Source of the DNA: ZC4RG17 sp036380875
GTDB taxonomy: Bacteria > Actinomycetota > Acidimicrobiia > Spongiisociales > ZC4RG35
Reading direction: 5' to 3'
NCBI GenBank assembly: GCA_036380875.1
Contig: DASVDX010000071.1
Location: 1 to 64,000, forward strand
Length of the DNA stretch: 64,000 bases
The position numbers were made by a program, and so were the translations under genes. Below are positions 8,636 through 17,287 of this stretch, one piece after another. Under the pieces are notes generated by a model, which did no database searches, was not told the origin of the DNA, and saw only the letters and a list, made by a program, of their open reading frames with translations. Numbering within the stretch: the first letter of the stretch is position 1; each line of letters opens with the position of its first letter.

Positions 8636-9345
8636 AGCCAGACGAGGCTCGTCCCATCCTGGACCACCTCGAAGAACTGAGGTGGCGGGTCGTCAAAGCC
8701 GGTGCGGCGGTGCTCGTGGCCGCCGTCATCGCCTTCTTCTTCGCCGACCAGCTCCGTCACCTGCTCGAGCTGCCGTTCCACCGCGCCCAGCCGGACAGCC
8801 AGTTCCAGGTCATCACCCCCGCCGAGCAATGGGGTGTGCTCATGAGGATCGCCTTCTTCGGCGGCCTCGTCCTGGCCAGCCCGGTCGTGTTGTATCAGAC
8901 CTGGGCGTTCATCAACCCGGCCTTGACCCAGAAGGAGCGACGGTGGGCCGTGCCGCTGGTCGCCACCATGGTCCTGCTGTTCTGTGCCGGGCTGGTCTTC
9001 GGGTACTGGGTCTTGCCGCGAGGGCTGGCGTTCCTCCTCGACATCTTCCCCGACGTGCGCAACGACCTGCGGCTGTCGGACTACTACTCGTTCGTCCTTC
9101 GATTCCTCTTCGCGTTCGGGTGCTCGTTCCTATACCCCGTGTTCGTGTTCGCCGCCGCCGCGGCGGAACTCGTCACCTCAGAGCAGCTCGCCAAAGGCCG
9201 GCGTTGGGCGGTGCTGGTCGTCGTGATTGCGGCAGCGGTCATCACCCCCACTGGCGACGCCCTCACCCTGGGCCTGCTCGCCGGCCCTCTCTATCTGATG
9301 TATGAGATCACCTACTGGGTGGTACGCCTGATCCTCCGCAAGTGA
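8632..9345 (+). CDS. tatC: Sec-independent translocase TatC
   Basis: Polytopic receptor for twin-arginine signal peptides. 237 aa, GTG start in a GTGA overlap. The N-terminus DEARPILDHLEELRWRV matches the conserved HLxELR motif. Six hydrophobic segments follow, with FGGLVLASPVVLYQTWAFINPALTQKERR and ITPTGDALT (family TPxxDPxT-like). It overlaps helY by 4 nt, so tatB-tatC-helY read as one transcript. Confidence 0.94.
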   Translation: MKPDEARPILDHLEELRWRVVKAGAAVLVAAVIAFFFADQLRHLLELPFHRAQPDSQFQVITPAEQWGVLMRIAFFGGLVLASPVVLYQTWAFINPALTQKERRWAVPLVATMVLLFCAGLVFGYWVLPRGLAFLLDIFPDVRNDLRLSDYYSFVLRFLFAFGCSFLYPVFVFAAAAAELVTSEQLAKGRRWAVLVVVIAAAVITPTGDALTLGLLAGPLYLMYEITYWVVRLILRK

Positions 9346-11876
9346 CCGTCGAATCCTTCTTCCGGGACCTGCCCTTCACTCCGGACCCGTTCCAGGTGGA
9401 GGCCGCCGAATCGATCGCCTCGGGGCGGTCGGTCGTGGTCACCGCGCCCACCGGGGCCGGGAAGACCCTGGTCGCGGAAGTGGCCGTGCACCTGGCCCTG
9501 GAACGCGGGCGGCGGGCCTTCTACACGACTCCGATCAAGGCCCTGTCCAACCAGAAATACGGAGACCTCGTCGACCAGTACGGCCCGCATCGTGTCGGCC
9601 TCCTCACCGGCGACAACGTGATCAACGGGTCCGCCGACGTCGTCGTCATGACCACCGAGGTGCTCAGAAACATGATCTACGCCGACGCTCCCAGCCTCGA
9701 CGACGTCGGCGTCGTGATCCTCGACGAAGTCCATTACCTCCAGGACCCGTTCCGCGGGGCTGTGTGGGAGGAGGTGATCATCCACGCCCCGCGCCACATC
9801 CAGATGGTCGCCCTGTCGGCGACGATCGCCAACGCTGTGGAGTTCTCCGAATGGATCGAATCGCGGCGCGGCCCGACCGACCTGGTCGTCGCCGACGAAC
9901 GGCCGGTCCCGCTCGAAGGCCTCTACATGATCAAGGACCGGTACAGCCAGGAGATCTTCCTCCTCCCGACCTTCGTCGAACGGGAGGGGCGGCGCCGTTC
10001 CAACCCGCGGATCAGACGCATGCTCAGCCTCGACCGTGGGAGGGCGCGACGGTTCACGACTCCTCGCCGCCCCGAGGTGATCGAGGCGCTGTGGGAGGCG
10101 GACATGCTGCCCGCCCTGTACTTCATCTTCTCCCGGGCGGGCTGCGACGCCGCCGCGCTGTCGATCCTCGAGTGGGGGATCCGGCTGACGACCCCTGACC
10201 AACGCGAGGAGATCCGGCGCATCGCCGAAGAACGGACCGCCCACCTGTCGGATGCCGATCTGGCAGTCCTCGGATGGGACCGCTGGATCGCCGGGCTCGA
10301 GGCCGGGGTGGCCGCCCATCACGCCGGGATGGTGCCGGCGTTCAAGGAGACGGTGGAGGAGTTGTTCGCCAAGGGCTACCTGGGAGTGGTCTTCGCCACC
10401 GAGACTCTCGCCCTCGGCATCAACATGCCCGCCCGTACCGTCGTCCTGGAGAGTCTCACCAAGTTCACCGGCGAGACCCACGAGATGATGCAGGCGGGCG
10501 ACTACACCCAGCTCACCGGTCGGGCGGGACGGCGTGGCATCGACGACGTGGGCTACGGTGTCGTCCTCCACTCCCGCTACGTCCCGTTCGAGGAGGTGAC
10601 CGAGATCGCCGCCGCCGGCAGCCATCCGCTGCTCTCGAGCTTCCGGCCGACCTACAACATGGCGGCCAACCTGGTGGCGAACTACGACGAACGTCGCGCC
10701 GTCGAGCTGCTCGAAGCATCGTTCGGCCAGTTCCAGCGACACGGCGATGTCAGCGAGACCGTGCATCGCCTGGAGACGCTCGAGCGTCGTTTGACGGAGG
10801 AACGCAAGAAGGCCGACTGCGAGCTCGGGTCGGTGGCCGAATACGCCGAGCTTCTCCAGGGAGGAGGAGGCGATGGCCAGCGCGGTCTGACGGGGTCGCT
10901 CCGGCCCGGGGACGTCATCGACGTCCCGTCGGGACCCCGGGCCGGCCGGTACGCCGTTCTCAAGCTGCTGCACCGTCCCGAAGGAAAGCCCCGGCTTCTC
11001 GTGCTCGGCACATCCGGGCGAGTTTCCACGATCGGCTCCCGGGACGTGGTCGCAGGATCCCGCCGGGCCGGGACCATCGAGCTCCCGACACCTTTCCGTC
11101 CTCGGGACCGCCGTTTCCGTCAGGACGCCCTCCGCTCCCTACGCCGGGTTCCCACCGCCACCAAACGCCGGCGGGGCGATGTCGCCGACCAGCCCCGCCA
11201 CCCCGTCGCCGCCTGCCCCGACGCCGAGGAGCACGTGAAATGGCACCGCCGTGCCCAGCGCACCGAGCGCCGCATCGCCCAGCTCCGGGAGCACCTGCGT
11301 CACCAGGGCCACGGGCTCGTCGGTGAGTTCGAGGCGATCCGCACACTCCTCGCTCACTGGGACTATCTGAGTGAGTGGAAGCTGACACCCCGGGGGGAGC
11401 GTCTGAGGTTCATCTACAACGAGCTCGACTTGCTGCTCTGTGAGGCGACCGAGCGCGGGCTGCTGTGGGGCATGGACGCCCGGGAGCTGGCCGCCTTCTG
11501 CTCCACCTTCGTCTACGAGCCGCGGCGCGAGGAGAGCGGCGTGCCGGCGTGGCCGACCGCCCTCCTCGCCGAGCGCTGGGAGGCCCTCGAGGATCTGTGG
11601 AAGGAACTGGTCGACGCCGAGCGGGAGCTTCGTCTTCCGCTCACCCGGCATCCCGACCCGGGTGTCGCCCGGGCGGTCTACGACTGGGCCGCGGGGGCAG
11701 AGTTCGAGGACCTGCCGGATCGCTCGATGGCGCCGGGGGACTTCGTGCGGGTCACGCGCCAGCTGGTCGATCTGATACGCCAACTGCGAGAAGCCGTGCC
11801 AGAGATCGCCGATGTGGCCAGCGAGGCGCTGCGCAGCATCGATAGGGGGGTCGTCGCCGCTCAGGGCGTCGCCTGA
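9342..11876 (+). CDS. helY: Ski2-like superfamily 2 RNA/DNA helicase (HelY)
   Basis: 844 aa, GTG start overlapping tatC. ATP-dependent helicase with APTGAGKT (residues 35-42), TPIKALSNQK, DEVH (128-131), SAT (159-161) and QLTGRAGRRG (motif VI, about residue 390), then an rRNA-processing-arch/DSHCT-type C-terminus. The same helY-after-tatC order occurs in mycobacteria. Its substrate is not established by the sequence. The stop overlaps the next ATG by one base. Confidence 0.93.
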   Translation: MTVESFFRDLPFTPDPFQVEAAESIASGRSVVVTAPTGAGKTLVAEVAVHLALERGRRAFYTTPIKALSNQKYGDLVDQYGPHRVGLLTGDNVINGSADVVVMTTEVLRNMIYADAPSLDDVGVVILDEVHYLQDPFRGAVWEEVIIHAPRHIQMVALSATIANAVEFSEWIESRRGPTDLVVADERPVPLEGLYMIKDRYSQEIFLLPTFVEREGRRRSNPRIRRMLSLDRGRARRFTTPRRPEVIEALWEADMLPALYFIFSRAGCDAAALSILEWGIRLTTPDQREEIRRIAEERTAHLSDADLAVLGWDRWIAGLEAGVAAHHAGMVPAFKETVEELFAKGYLGVVFATETLALGINMPARTVVLESLTKFTGETHEMMQAGDYTQLTGRAGRRGIDDVGYGVVLHSRYVPFEEVTEIAAAGSHPLLSSFRPTYNMAANLVANYDERRAVELLEASFGQFQRHGDVSETVHRLETLERRLTEERKKADCELGSVAEYAELLQGGGGDGQRGLTGSLRPGDVIDVPSGPRAGRYAVLKLLHRPEGKPRLLVLGTSGRVSTIGSRDVVAGSRRAGTIELPTPFRPRDRRFRQDALRSLRRVPTATKRRRGDVADQPRHPVAACPDAEEHVKWHRRAQRTERRIAQLREHLRHQGHGLVGEFEAIRTLLAHWDYLSEWKLTPRGERLRFIYNELDLLLCEATERGLLWGMDARELAAFCSTFVYEPRREESGVPAWPTALLAERWEALEDLWKELVDAERELRLPLTRHPDPGVARAVYDWAAGAEFEDLPDRSMAPGDFVRVTRQLVDLIRQLREAVPEIADVASEALRSIDRGVVAAQGVA

Positions 11877-12751
11877 TGGGCTGGGTCGTGGCCATAAACC
11901 CGGCCGCCGGCCCCAAGCCCGTCTCGAGGGAGCGGGTGGCTCGGGCGCTGGCCGAGGCGGGTGTGGAAGCCGACATCGAGGTCCCTCCCGACTTGGCGAG
12001 CATGCGGGCGGTGCTGGTGGCCGCGGCCAACTCCGACCGGCTGGCGATAGTGGGTGGCGACGGGACCGTCAGCCTGGCTGTCGACACGCTGGTGGGTACG
12101 GGGAGCGAGCGACTCCCGATCCTCGGCGTATTGCCATCGGGGACCGGGTGCGACCTGCTCCGAACGTTCGGAATCCCCCAGGTGCTGGAGGAAGCCGCTC
12201 ATCATCTTCGTGGTGATTCGGTCTATGGGGTCGATGTCGGCGAGTTGAAGGGGTCGTGGGGGACACGACGCTTCGTCAATGTCGGCGAGGCAGGGATCGG
12301 GGCGGCCGCCGTGGAGGTCGCCAACCGACTGCCCCGGCGTCTGGGGGCCAATCGATACATCGTGTCGTTCGGGGTGCGGCTTCCGGGGTTTCCGGCGACC
12401 GACATCCGGCTCGAGACCGACCGGCGCACCATCGAGGGCCGGGCACTGGCGGTCATCTTCGCCAACGCCCAGTTCTTCGCCGGAGGGTGGAACATCGCCC
12501 CCAAGGCGATGCTCGTCGACGGCAAGTTCGACGTGCAGGTGATCGACGTCAAGAAGACCGCCGCTCCGAAGCTCATCCCCAAGGTGATGCGGGGCCTGCA
12601 CCTGGGAGAGAAGGGAGTGACCCGGACCAGCTCCTCGTGGTTCCGGCTCGAGACCGCCGATCCGTGGCCGATCGAGGCGGACGGTGACCCCATCGGGAAT
12701 ACTCCGGTCGAAGGACGTGTTCTCCCCGCAGCTATCCGTTTGAAGATCTGA
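11876..12751 (+). CDS. Diacylglycerol/lipid kinase-family protein
   Basis: 291 aa. N-terminal DAGK catalytic domain with INPAAGPKP, the nucleotide-binding GGDGT (residues 60-64) and LGVLPSGTGCDLLRTFGI; a C-terminal beta-sandwich carries FFAGGWNIAPKAMLVDGKFDV. Bacterial members phosphorylate diacylglycerol, sphingosine or other lipids, and the substrate here is unknown. It shares one base with the helY stop. The 3' end is followed by a partial tandem duplication of its last codons. Confidence 0.9.
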   Translation: MGWVVAINPAAGPKPVSRERVARALAEAGVEADIEVPPDLASMRAVLVAAANSDRLAIVGGDGTVSLAVDTLVGTGSERLPILGVLPSGTGCDLLRTFGIPQVLEEAAHHLRGDSVYGVDVGELKGSWGTRRFVNVGEAGIGAAAVEVANRLPRRLGANRYIVSFGVRLPGFPATDIRLETDRRTIEGRALAVIFANAQFFAGGWNIAPKAMLVDGKFDVQVIDVKKTAAPKLIPKVMRGLHLGEKGVTRTSSSWFRLETADPWPIEADGDPIGNTPVEGRVLPAAIRLKI

Positions 12752-12778
12752 ATGAAGCAAGTCGTTTGAAGATCTGAA
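12737..12778 (+). repeat. 26-bp partial tandem duplication at the DAGK gene end
   Basis: CGTTTGAAGATCTGAA occurs at 12737-12752, spanning the stop codon, and again at 12763-12778, exactly 26 nt later. A duplication of the end of the gene is the simplest reading. Confidence 0.85.
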
Positions 12779-12807
12779 CACGAGGAACTAGAGCGGCGGT
12801 GGCGTCC

Positions 12808-12813
12808 TATACT
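12808..12813 (+). promoter_or_regulatory. -10 hexamer (TATACT) of the acidic-protein gene
   Basis: TATACT is the best -10 match in this gap. An in-frame GTG at 12799 lies upstream of it and so is probably not transcribed; the ATG at 12850, preceded by purine-rich GGGGGCAGAAGAAGG, is preferred. Confidence 0.6.
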
Positions 12814-12849
12814 CGCCGCCGCCCGGATCCCAGGGGGCAGAAGAAGGAC

Positions 12850-13335
12850 ATGACTACCGAAGAGCTCGACGAGTTCGACGAGCAGGAACCCGAAGAAGAT
12901 TTCGACGACGTCGACATCGATCTGGCCGATGATGTCGACCTCGAAGAGGACATCGACGAGGACGTCGACGTAGATGTCGATGTCGACGTGGATCTAGACG
13001 AGGAACTGGACGAGGTCGTCGACGACGACGCGATCGAACCCGCCTTCGAAGACGACTTCGACGAAGACGAGGAAGAGGACGAAGAAGACGACGAGGAGGC
13101 GCTGGACGAACTCGAGGCGGAGGAGCTCGAGCTCCTCGACGAGGAGGTAGAAGACGCGTTGCTCGTCGATGAGGTCGCCGAGCTGCGTGCCATCCGTCGC
13201 GAAGAGCTGACGCTCAACGTCGACGCCCAGGAGCAGCGTCCCGACGAGTTCGTCTGCCAGTCCTGCTTCCTGGTGAAGCGGAGCAGCCAGCTCGCCAATC
13301 GCCGGAAGCTGATCTGCCTCGATTGTGCCTCATGA
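12850..13335 (+). CDS. Hyperacidic protein with C-terminal DUF4193-like zinc ribbon
   Basis: 161 aa. About the first 110 residues are almost entirely Asp, Glu, Val and Leu, including runs of VDVDVD and DEEEDEEDDEE. The C-terminus has LTLNVDAQEQRPDEFVCQSCFLVKRSSQL and ends CLDCAS, giving two CxxC pairs. It resembles the actinobacterial DUF4193 family, whose members end in xCSSCFLVHHRSRLA...CxDCA but have a much shorter acidic part. The function of that family is unknown. It overlaps the mannosyltransferase gene by 11 nt. Confidence 0.8.
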   Translation: MTTEELDEFDEQEPEEDFDDVDIDLADDVDLEEDIDEDVDVDVDVDVDLDEELDEVVDDDAIEPAFEDDFDEDEEEDEEDDEEALDELEAEELELLDEEVEDALLVDEVAELRAIRREELTLNVDAQEQRPDEFVCQSCFLVKRSSQLANRRKLICLDCAS

Positions 13336-14047
13336 GGCCGTAACCGTCGTCGTCCCGACGTACAACGAGCGGGAGAACCTTCCTCATATCGCGGCCGCCA
13401 TCCTGCTGCAGGGCTTCTCGCTGCTGGTGGTGGACGACAACTCACCCGACGGTACGGGAGAGATCGCCGATTCGCTGGCCCGGGAAGCCCCGAGGCTCAG
13501 TGTCATCCATCGGATCGCCAAAGAAGGCCTCGGGCGGGCCTACGCCGCCGGGTTCGATCACGCCCTCGAGCAGGGAGCACGGATCGTGATCGAGATGGAC
13601 GCCGACTTCTCCCACAACCCGATGGATCTGCCTCGCCTGGTCGAGGCTATCGACGCCGGCGCCGATCTGGCTATCGGCTCCCGCTACGTGCCCGGCGGGT
13701 CGACCCCGGACTGGCCCCTCCATCGCCGGCTGATCTCCCAGGCTGGGAATTGGTACGCCCGCACGATGCTGGGGCTGCCGATCCGAGATGCCACCGCCGG
13801 GTTTCGGGCCTACCGGGCCGAAGCTCTGAGGGCTCTTCCGTATCGCACCGCCCGGGCCTCGGGTTACGGGTTCCAGGTCGAGATGGCCTGGCGTGCCTAC
13901 CAGGCCGGATTCGACATCCGGGAGGTCCCGATCGTCTTCCGCGACCGGGAGCAGGGGAAGTCGAAGATGGGGCTCGGGATCGTCCTGGAGGCGATGTGGC
14001 TCGTGACCAAATGGGGCATCGCCCGGAGGTTCGGGTCGGTCTCCTGA
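13325..14047 (+). CDS. Polyprenol-phosphate mannosyltransferase-like GT2 enzyme
   Basis: 240 aa family-2 glycosyltransferase of the dolichyl/polyprenyl-phosphate mannose synthase type. VVVPTYNERENL near residue 8, DDNSPDGTGEIAD, the metal-binding DADFSHNP, and GSRYVPGGSTPDW with NWYARTMLGLPIRDATAGFRAY are all family hallmarks. No C-terminal membrane domain is present, so it is a soluble or peripheral catalytic subunit, like the Ppm1 catalytic domain. It would transfer mannose from GDP-mannose to polyprenyl phosphate. GTG start inside the end of the previous gene. Confidence 0.9.
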   Translation: MPHEAVTVVVPTYNERENLPHIAAAILLQGFSLLVVDDNSPDGTGEIADSLAREAPRLSVIHRIAKEGLGRAYAAGFDHALEQGARIVIEMDADFSHNPMDLPRLVEAIDAGADLAIGSRYVPGGSTPDWPLHRRLISQAGNWYARTMLGLPIRDATAGFRAYRAEALRALPYRTARASGYGFQVEMAWRAYQAGFDIREVPIVFRDREQGKSKMGLGIVLEAMWLVTKWGIARRFGSVS

Positions 14048-14070
14048 CGCCGGTACGCTTCCCACGTCCC

Positions 14071-14580
14071 ATGCAGATAGTCGCCCGCCCCGCCGAAATC
14101 GTCGACGTCCCGCTTCTCGTAGGGCTCTACCGGCGCCTGGAAGCCGAGATGAAGGCGCTCCACCCGATGTGGCCGATCGCCGACGGCTTGCCGGAGCCGG
14201 TCGAGGCGGCGTTCAAGCAGGCGATCGAAAGCGACGACGCCGAGGTCCTCGTCGGGGAGATCGAAGGCGTCCCCTTCGGCTTTCTCTACGCCCGGGTCGA
14301 GCAGTTGCTGCCCCAATCACCCGATCCACGGGTCGGCTCGATCCGTCTCATCTACACCGAAGACGAAGCCCGCGAGGTGGGTGTCGCCGAGGCCCTCCGC
14401 GACCAGGTCATGGAGATGTTTCGCGCCCGAGGGATCACGAAGTTCGACGCCCACGTCCTTCCCGGGCATCGCCTGGCCAAGAACTTCTTCGAAGCGGGTG
14501 GCTTCTCCGCCCGCTCCATCGTCATGCACCACGACGACAACCCTCCGGAGAGGCGGAGCCGTGACCCGCGACCACGCTGA
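14071..14580 (+). CDS. GNAT-family N-acetyltransferase
   Basis: 169 aa from the ATG at 14071; a TACGCT hexamer (14054-14059) lies 11 nt upstream. Predicted GNAT fold: IVARPAEIVDVPLLVGLYRRLEAE at the start, the acetyl-CoA loop region IYTEDEAREVGVAEALRDQV (a variant of R/QxxGxG/A) and HVLPGHRLAKNFFEAGGF at the end. The substrate is unknown. It overlaps the following NUDIX gene by 20 nt. Confidence 0.85.
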   Translation: MQIVARPAEIVDVPLLVGLYRRLEAEMKALHPMWPIADGLPEPVEAAFKQAIESDDAEVLVGEIEGVPFGFLYARVEQLLPQSPDPRVGSIRLIYTEDEAREVGVAEALRDQVMEMFRARGITKFDAHVLPGHRLAKNFFEAGGFSARSIVMHHDDNPPERRSRDPRPR

Positions 14581-14986
14581 GCGCCCTGTCCCCGGTGTCG
14601 GGGTAGCGGTCGTCTCCGATGGTCGCCTCCTCCTCGTCAAGCGAGGACGGGAACCTGGCAAGGGTCTGTGGGCGGTGCCCGGCGGCAAGGTGGAGTTGGG
14701 AGAGACTCTGACGGAAGCAGGGCGGAGGGAAGTCCGAGAGGAGACGGGTCTCGACGTGGAAGTGGGGGAGGTGGTGTGGGCGGGCGAGAGCATCGGGCCA
14801 GGCCCGACTCCTGCCTGGCACTACGTCCTCGTCGATTTCCTGGGCCGTCCGGCGGGCGGCGAACTGTCTCCCCAAGACGATGCCGCCGAGGTCGGGTGGT
14901 TCACCGCCCAGGAAGCCAGGGGCCTGCCGCTGACACCCACGATGCCGGCCCTCATCGACCGACTGGAACGCCTCGGCGTGATCTGA
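14561..14986 (+). CDS. NUDIX hydrolase (MutT-like)
   Basis: 141 aa, GTG start preceded by GGAGAGGCGG. A complete Nudix box begins GKVELGETLTEAG and ends REVREETGL, matching G-x5-E-x7-REU-x-EE-x-GU. PGVGVAVVSDGRLLLVKRGREPGKGLWAVPGG is typical of MutT-like nucleotide pyrophosphatases. It could sanitise oxidised nucleotides or hydrolyse another nucleoside diphosphate derivative; the sequence does not decide. Confidence 0.9.
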   Translation: MTRDHAERPVPGVGVAVVSDGRLLLVKRGREPGKGLWAVPGGKVELGETLTEAGRREVREETGLDVEVGEVVWAGESIGPGPTPAWHYVLVDFLGRPAGGELSPQDDAAEVGWFTAQEARGLPLTPTMPALIDRLERLGVI

Positions 14987-15014
14987 CTGCCACGACCGCC
15001 ATGGCCGACCCCGC

Positions 15015-15020
15015 TACCGT
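15015..15020 (+). promoter_or_regulatory. -10 hexamer deciding the M20 peptidase start
   Basis: TACCGT ends 7 nt before the in-frame GTG at 15028 and lies downstream of the in-frame ATG at 15001. This favours the GTG as a leaderless start. Confidence 0.5.
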
Positions 15021-15027
15021 CCCGAAC

Positions 15028-16362
15028 GTGACCGACGACCCGACCGTCCAACTCCTCCAGGAACTCATCCGCAACAGGTGCGTCAACGACGGGACGCCCG
15101 AGTCGGGGCACGAGGAACGCTCGGTGCGGACTCTGGCGGACTATCTGGGAGCGGAAGGGGAGGTGTTCGAGCCGTCGCCCGGCCGCCAATCCGTCGTGTA
15201 TCGAGTGCCCGGAACCGACCGCGGCGCGCCGACACTGGTCCTACTGCCCCACCTGGACGTCGTGCCGGTCACCCTGGACGGATGGTCCGTCGATCCTTTC
15301 GCCGCCGAGATCGCCGACGGGTTCGTCTGGGGCCGGGGAGCCGTCGACATGCTCAACATCACGGCGGCGATGGCCACAGTCTTCCGTCCGTACCTGACCG
15401 GAGAGAAGACGATGCCCGGCGACCTCGTGTTCGCCGCCGTTGCCGACGAAGAAAACGCCGGCAAGCTCGGCGCCGAGTACCTGACGGAGAACCACTGGGA
15501 CGTGGTGAAAGGTGATTACCTGCTGACCGAGGTCGCTTATCCGTCGCTGTCGACGCCCAAAGGAGACGTCTACCCCGTGTCGGTGGGGGAGAAGGGGCCT
15601 TTCTGGACCGGACTCACCACGCGGGGGACGCCCGGACATGGTTCGGCCCCTTACGGCAGCCGGAACGCCCTCCGGCCGATGGTCGAGGCCCTGCACGGCG
15701 TGTTCTCGACCCCGATGCCCGTGTCGATCAGCGAGGAATGGAAGGAGTTCGTGACGAGTCTCGACCTCGACCCGGATCTCGCCGATGCGCTGGTGGATCC
15801 CGATCGGGTCGACGATGCGATCGACCGCCTGGCGGTGGACGACCCCGCTTTCGCCCGTTACGTGCACGCCGCCACCCACCTGACGATCTCGCCGAACATC
15901 CTCGAGGGCGGGGCGAAGGTCAACGTCGTCCCCGACGAGGCCCGCGCCGAACTCGACATGCGCGGCCTTCCCGGCATGGATCGGCGCTTCGTGGACGAGC
16001 ACCTGCGGAAGGCGATGGGTGCCGCCGCCGACCAGGTCGAGATCGTCCCGATCGACGATTTCCCGCCCACCAGCTCGGAGCGGGGCAACCCGCTATGGGA
16101 GGCGATAGGTGACGCCATCGAGCATCACACCGGCTCGAGAAGGGTGGTGCCCGCAGTCATGACGGTGGCGACCGACGCCCGGTTCTTCCGTCGCCGGGGA
16201 ACCGTCGCATACGGGGTCGGCCTCTATGACGGGCGGGTCCAGTTCGGGGAGTTCCTCAGCCTCTTCCACGGGAACGACGAGCGAGTGACGGTCGAATCGG
16301 TGATCCGGACCACGCGGCTGCTCGAGACCGTCCTGGAACGCTTCGCAGCCCGCACGTCATGA
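15028..16362 (+). CDS. M20-family metallopeptidase/deacylase
   Basis: 444 aa. Zinc-dependent amidohydrolase of the ArgE/DapE/carboxypeptidase G2 group. Metal ligands lie in LLPHLDVVPV, in GRGAVDMLN and in AVADEENAGKLGAE, where the first Glu of DEE is the general base. A dimerisation-domain insert (TRGTPGHGSAPYGSRN) and a C-terminal ligand region (LFHGNDE) follow. The substrate is not determined. The start is either ATG 15001 or GTG 15028; the latter fits the local -10 pattern. It overlaps the HAD gene by ATGA. Confidence 0.88.
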   Translation: MTDDPTVQLLQELIRNRCVNDGTPESGHEERSVRTLADYLGAEGEVFEPSPGRQSVVYRVPGTDRGAPTLVLLPHLDVVPVTLDGWSVDPFAAEIADGFVWGRGAVDMLNITAAMATVFRPYLTGEKTMPGDLVFAAVADEENAGKLGAEYLTENHWDVVKGDYLLTEVAYPSLSTPKGDVYPVSVGEKGPFWTGLTTRGTPGHGSAPYGSRNALRPMVEALHGVFSTPMPVSISEEWKEFVTSLDLDPDLADALVDPDRVDDAIDRLAVDDPAFARYVHAATHLTISPNILEGGAKVNVVPDEARAELDMRGLPGMDRRFVDEHLRKAMGAAADQVEIVPIDDFPPTSSERGNPLWEAIGDAIEHHTGSRRVVPAVMTVATDARFFRRRGTVAYGVGLYDGRVQFGEFLSLFHGNDERVTVESVIRTTRLLETVLERFAARTS

Positions 16363-17132
16363 GCGCGGGGGTCGTCGTCGATCTCGACGGAGTCGTCTAT
16401 CGCGGCTCGACGGCGATCTCCGGGGCGGCGGAGGCACTCACGGCGCTCGACGCAGCCGGCTTCGACCTCCACTTCGTCACGAACAACTCCGCCCGAACTC
16501 CCGAAGTGGTCGCTGAGCGAATCACCACCATCGTGGGCTACCAGGCGCGGGCCGACCAAATCGTGACGTCTTCCATCGTGGCGGCGAGCATGATCGAGGA
16601 GGGCCCGGTGCTCATGATGGGGGAGAGCGGTCTCGAAGCGGCCATCCTGGGAGCGGGCTTCGAGATCACGGAAGACCCCCGGGAGGCGCGGACAGTGGTG
16701 GTGGGTCTCGACCGGAAGCTGAGTTACGAGCGGGCGGCGCGCGCCGCCGACGCGGCTCGGGCCGGCGCCCGCTTGATCGTCACCAATCGAGACTCGACCT
16801 TCCCGATCGAGAACGGAGGCTTGCAGCCCGGAGCCGGAGCCTGCGCAGCCCTGGTGGAGACGGCAGCGGGAGTCGTGGGGGAGACCGCCGGCAAGCCCAC
16901 TGAAGCGATGCGGCGGTGGGTCGAACGACGGATCCCCGAGGGGACGATATGGATCGTCGGCGACAGGGCAGACACAGACATCGCGTTGGCCGTCGGCGAG
17001 AGGTGGCGTTCGATCCTCGTGCTGACCGGAGTCACGTCCGATCCCGAGACAGCCGACCCGGCACCGGACTTCGTCGCCGCCAACCTGAAGGCGGCCGCAG
17101 ACATCATCCTGGCCGCCGAACCTGAGGGATAA
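16359..17132 (+). CDS. HAD-superfamily NagD-like phosphatase
   Basis: 257 aa. Motif I DLDGVVYRG (residues 8-16) with nucleophile Asp8, motif II VTNNSAR, a GKP lysine region (AGKPTEAMRRW) and the final motif VGDRADTDIALA. A C2-type cap lies between. This corresponds in position to the HAD phosphatase before tlyA in mycobacteria (Rv1692-like, described there as a glycerol-3-phosphate phosphatase). That function is a hypothesis here. Confidence 0.9.
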   Translation: MSAGVVVDLDGVVYRGSTAISGAAEALTALDAAGFDLHFVTNNSARTPEVVAERITTIVGYQARADQIVTSSIVAASMIEEGPVLMMGESGLEAAILGAGFEITEDPREARTVVVGLDRKLSYERAARAADAARAGARLIVTNRDSTFPIENGGLQPGAGACAALVETAAGVVGETAGKPTEAMRRWVERRIPEGTIWIVGDRADTDIALAVGERWRSILVLTGVTSDPETADPAPDFVAANLKAAADIILAAEPEG

Positions 17133-17133
17133 T
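17128..17133 (+). promoter_or_regulatory. -10 hexamer for the small ORF before tlyA
   Basis: GATAAT, overlapping the HAD stop codon, ends 7 nt before the ATG at 17141. This is a near-consensus -10 with leaderless spacing. Confidence 0.55.
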
Positions 17134-17140
17134 GCCTCCC

Positions 17141-17287
17141 ATGGAGGTGACACCGGAAGAGCGGCAGCGGCTGGAAGAGGCCCTCGCCGAACTCGAAAGC
17201 CTGGATCCGGCTGAGCTGCCCGCCCCGGCAGCCCGACTGGCGGATCTGTTGAGCCGGATGCTCGATCCGGGCGAGGAGGAGATCTGA
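17141..17287 (+). CDS. Conserved-position small protein between HAD and tlyA (48 aa)
   Basis: A 48-residue frame, MEVTPEERQRLEEALAELE..., highly acidic and predicted to be two amphipathic helices (LEEALAELESLD and ARLADLLSRMLD). Mycobacteria also carry a tiny gene (Rv1693) between the HAD phosphatase and tlyA, so the position supports a real gene. Leaderless -10 box 7 nt upstream. Its stop TGA overlaps the likely CTG start of tlyA. No known function or motif. Confidence 0.7.
   Translation: MEVTPEERQRLEEALAELESLDPAELPAPAARLADLLSRMLDPGEEEI

Noticed and set aside
9312..10973. Long antisense frame across helY
   Set aside because: Same artefact; helY motifs on the plus strand are unambiguous.
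12961..13020. Possible tandem DNA repeat or CRISPR-like array in the GAC/GTC-rich stretch
   Set aside because: The periodicity is codon-level (Asp-Val) within a coding frame, with no spacer structure.
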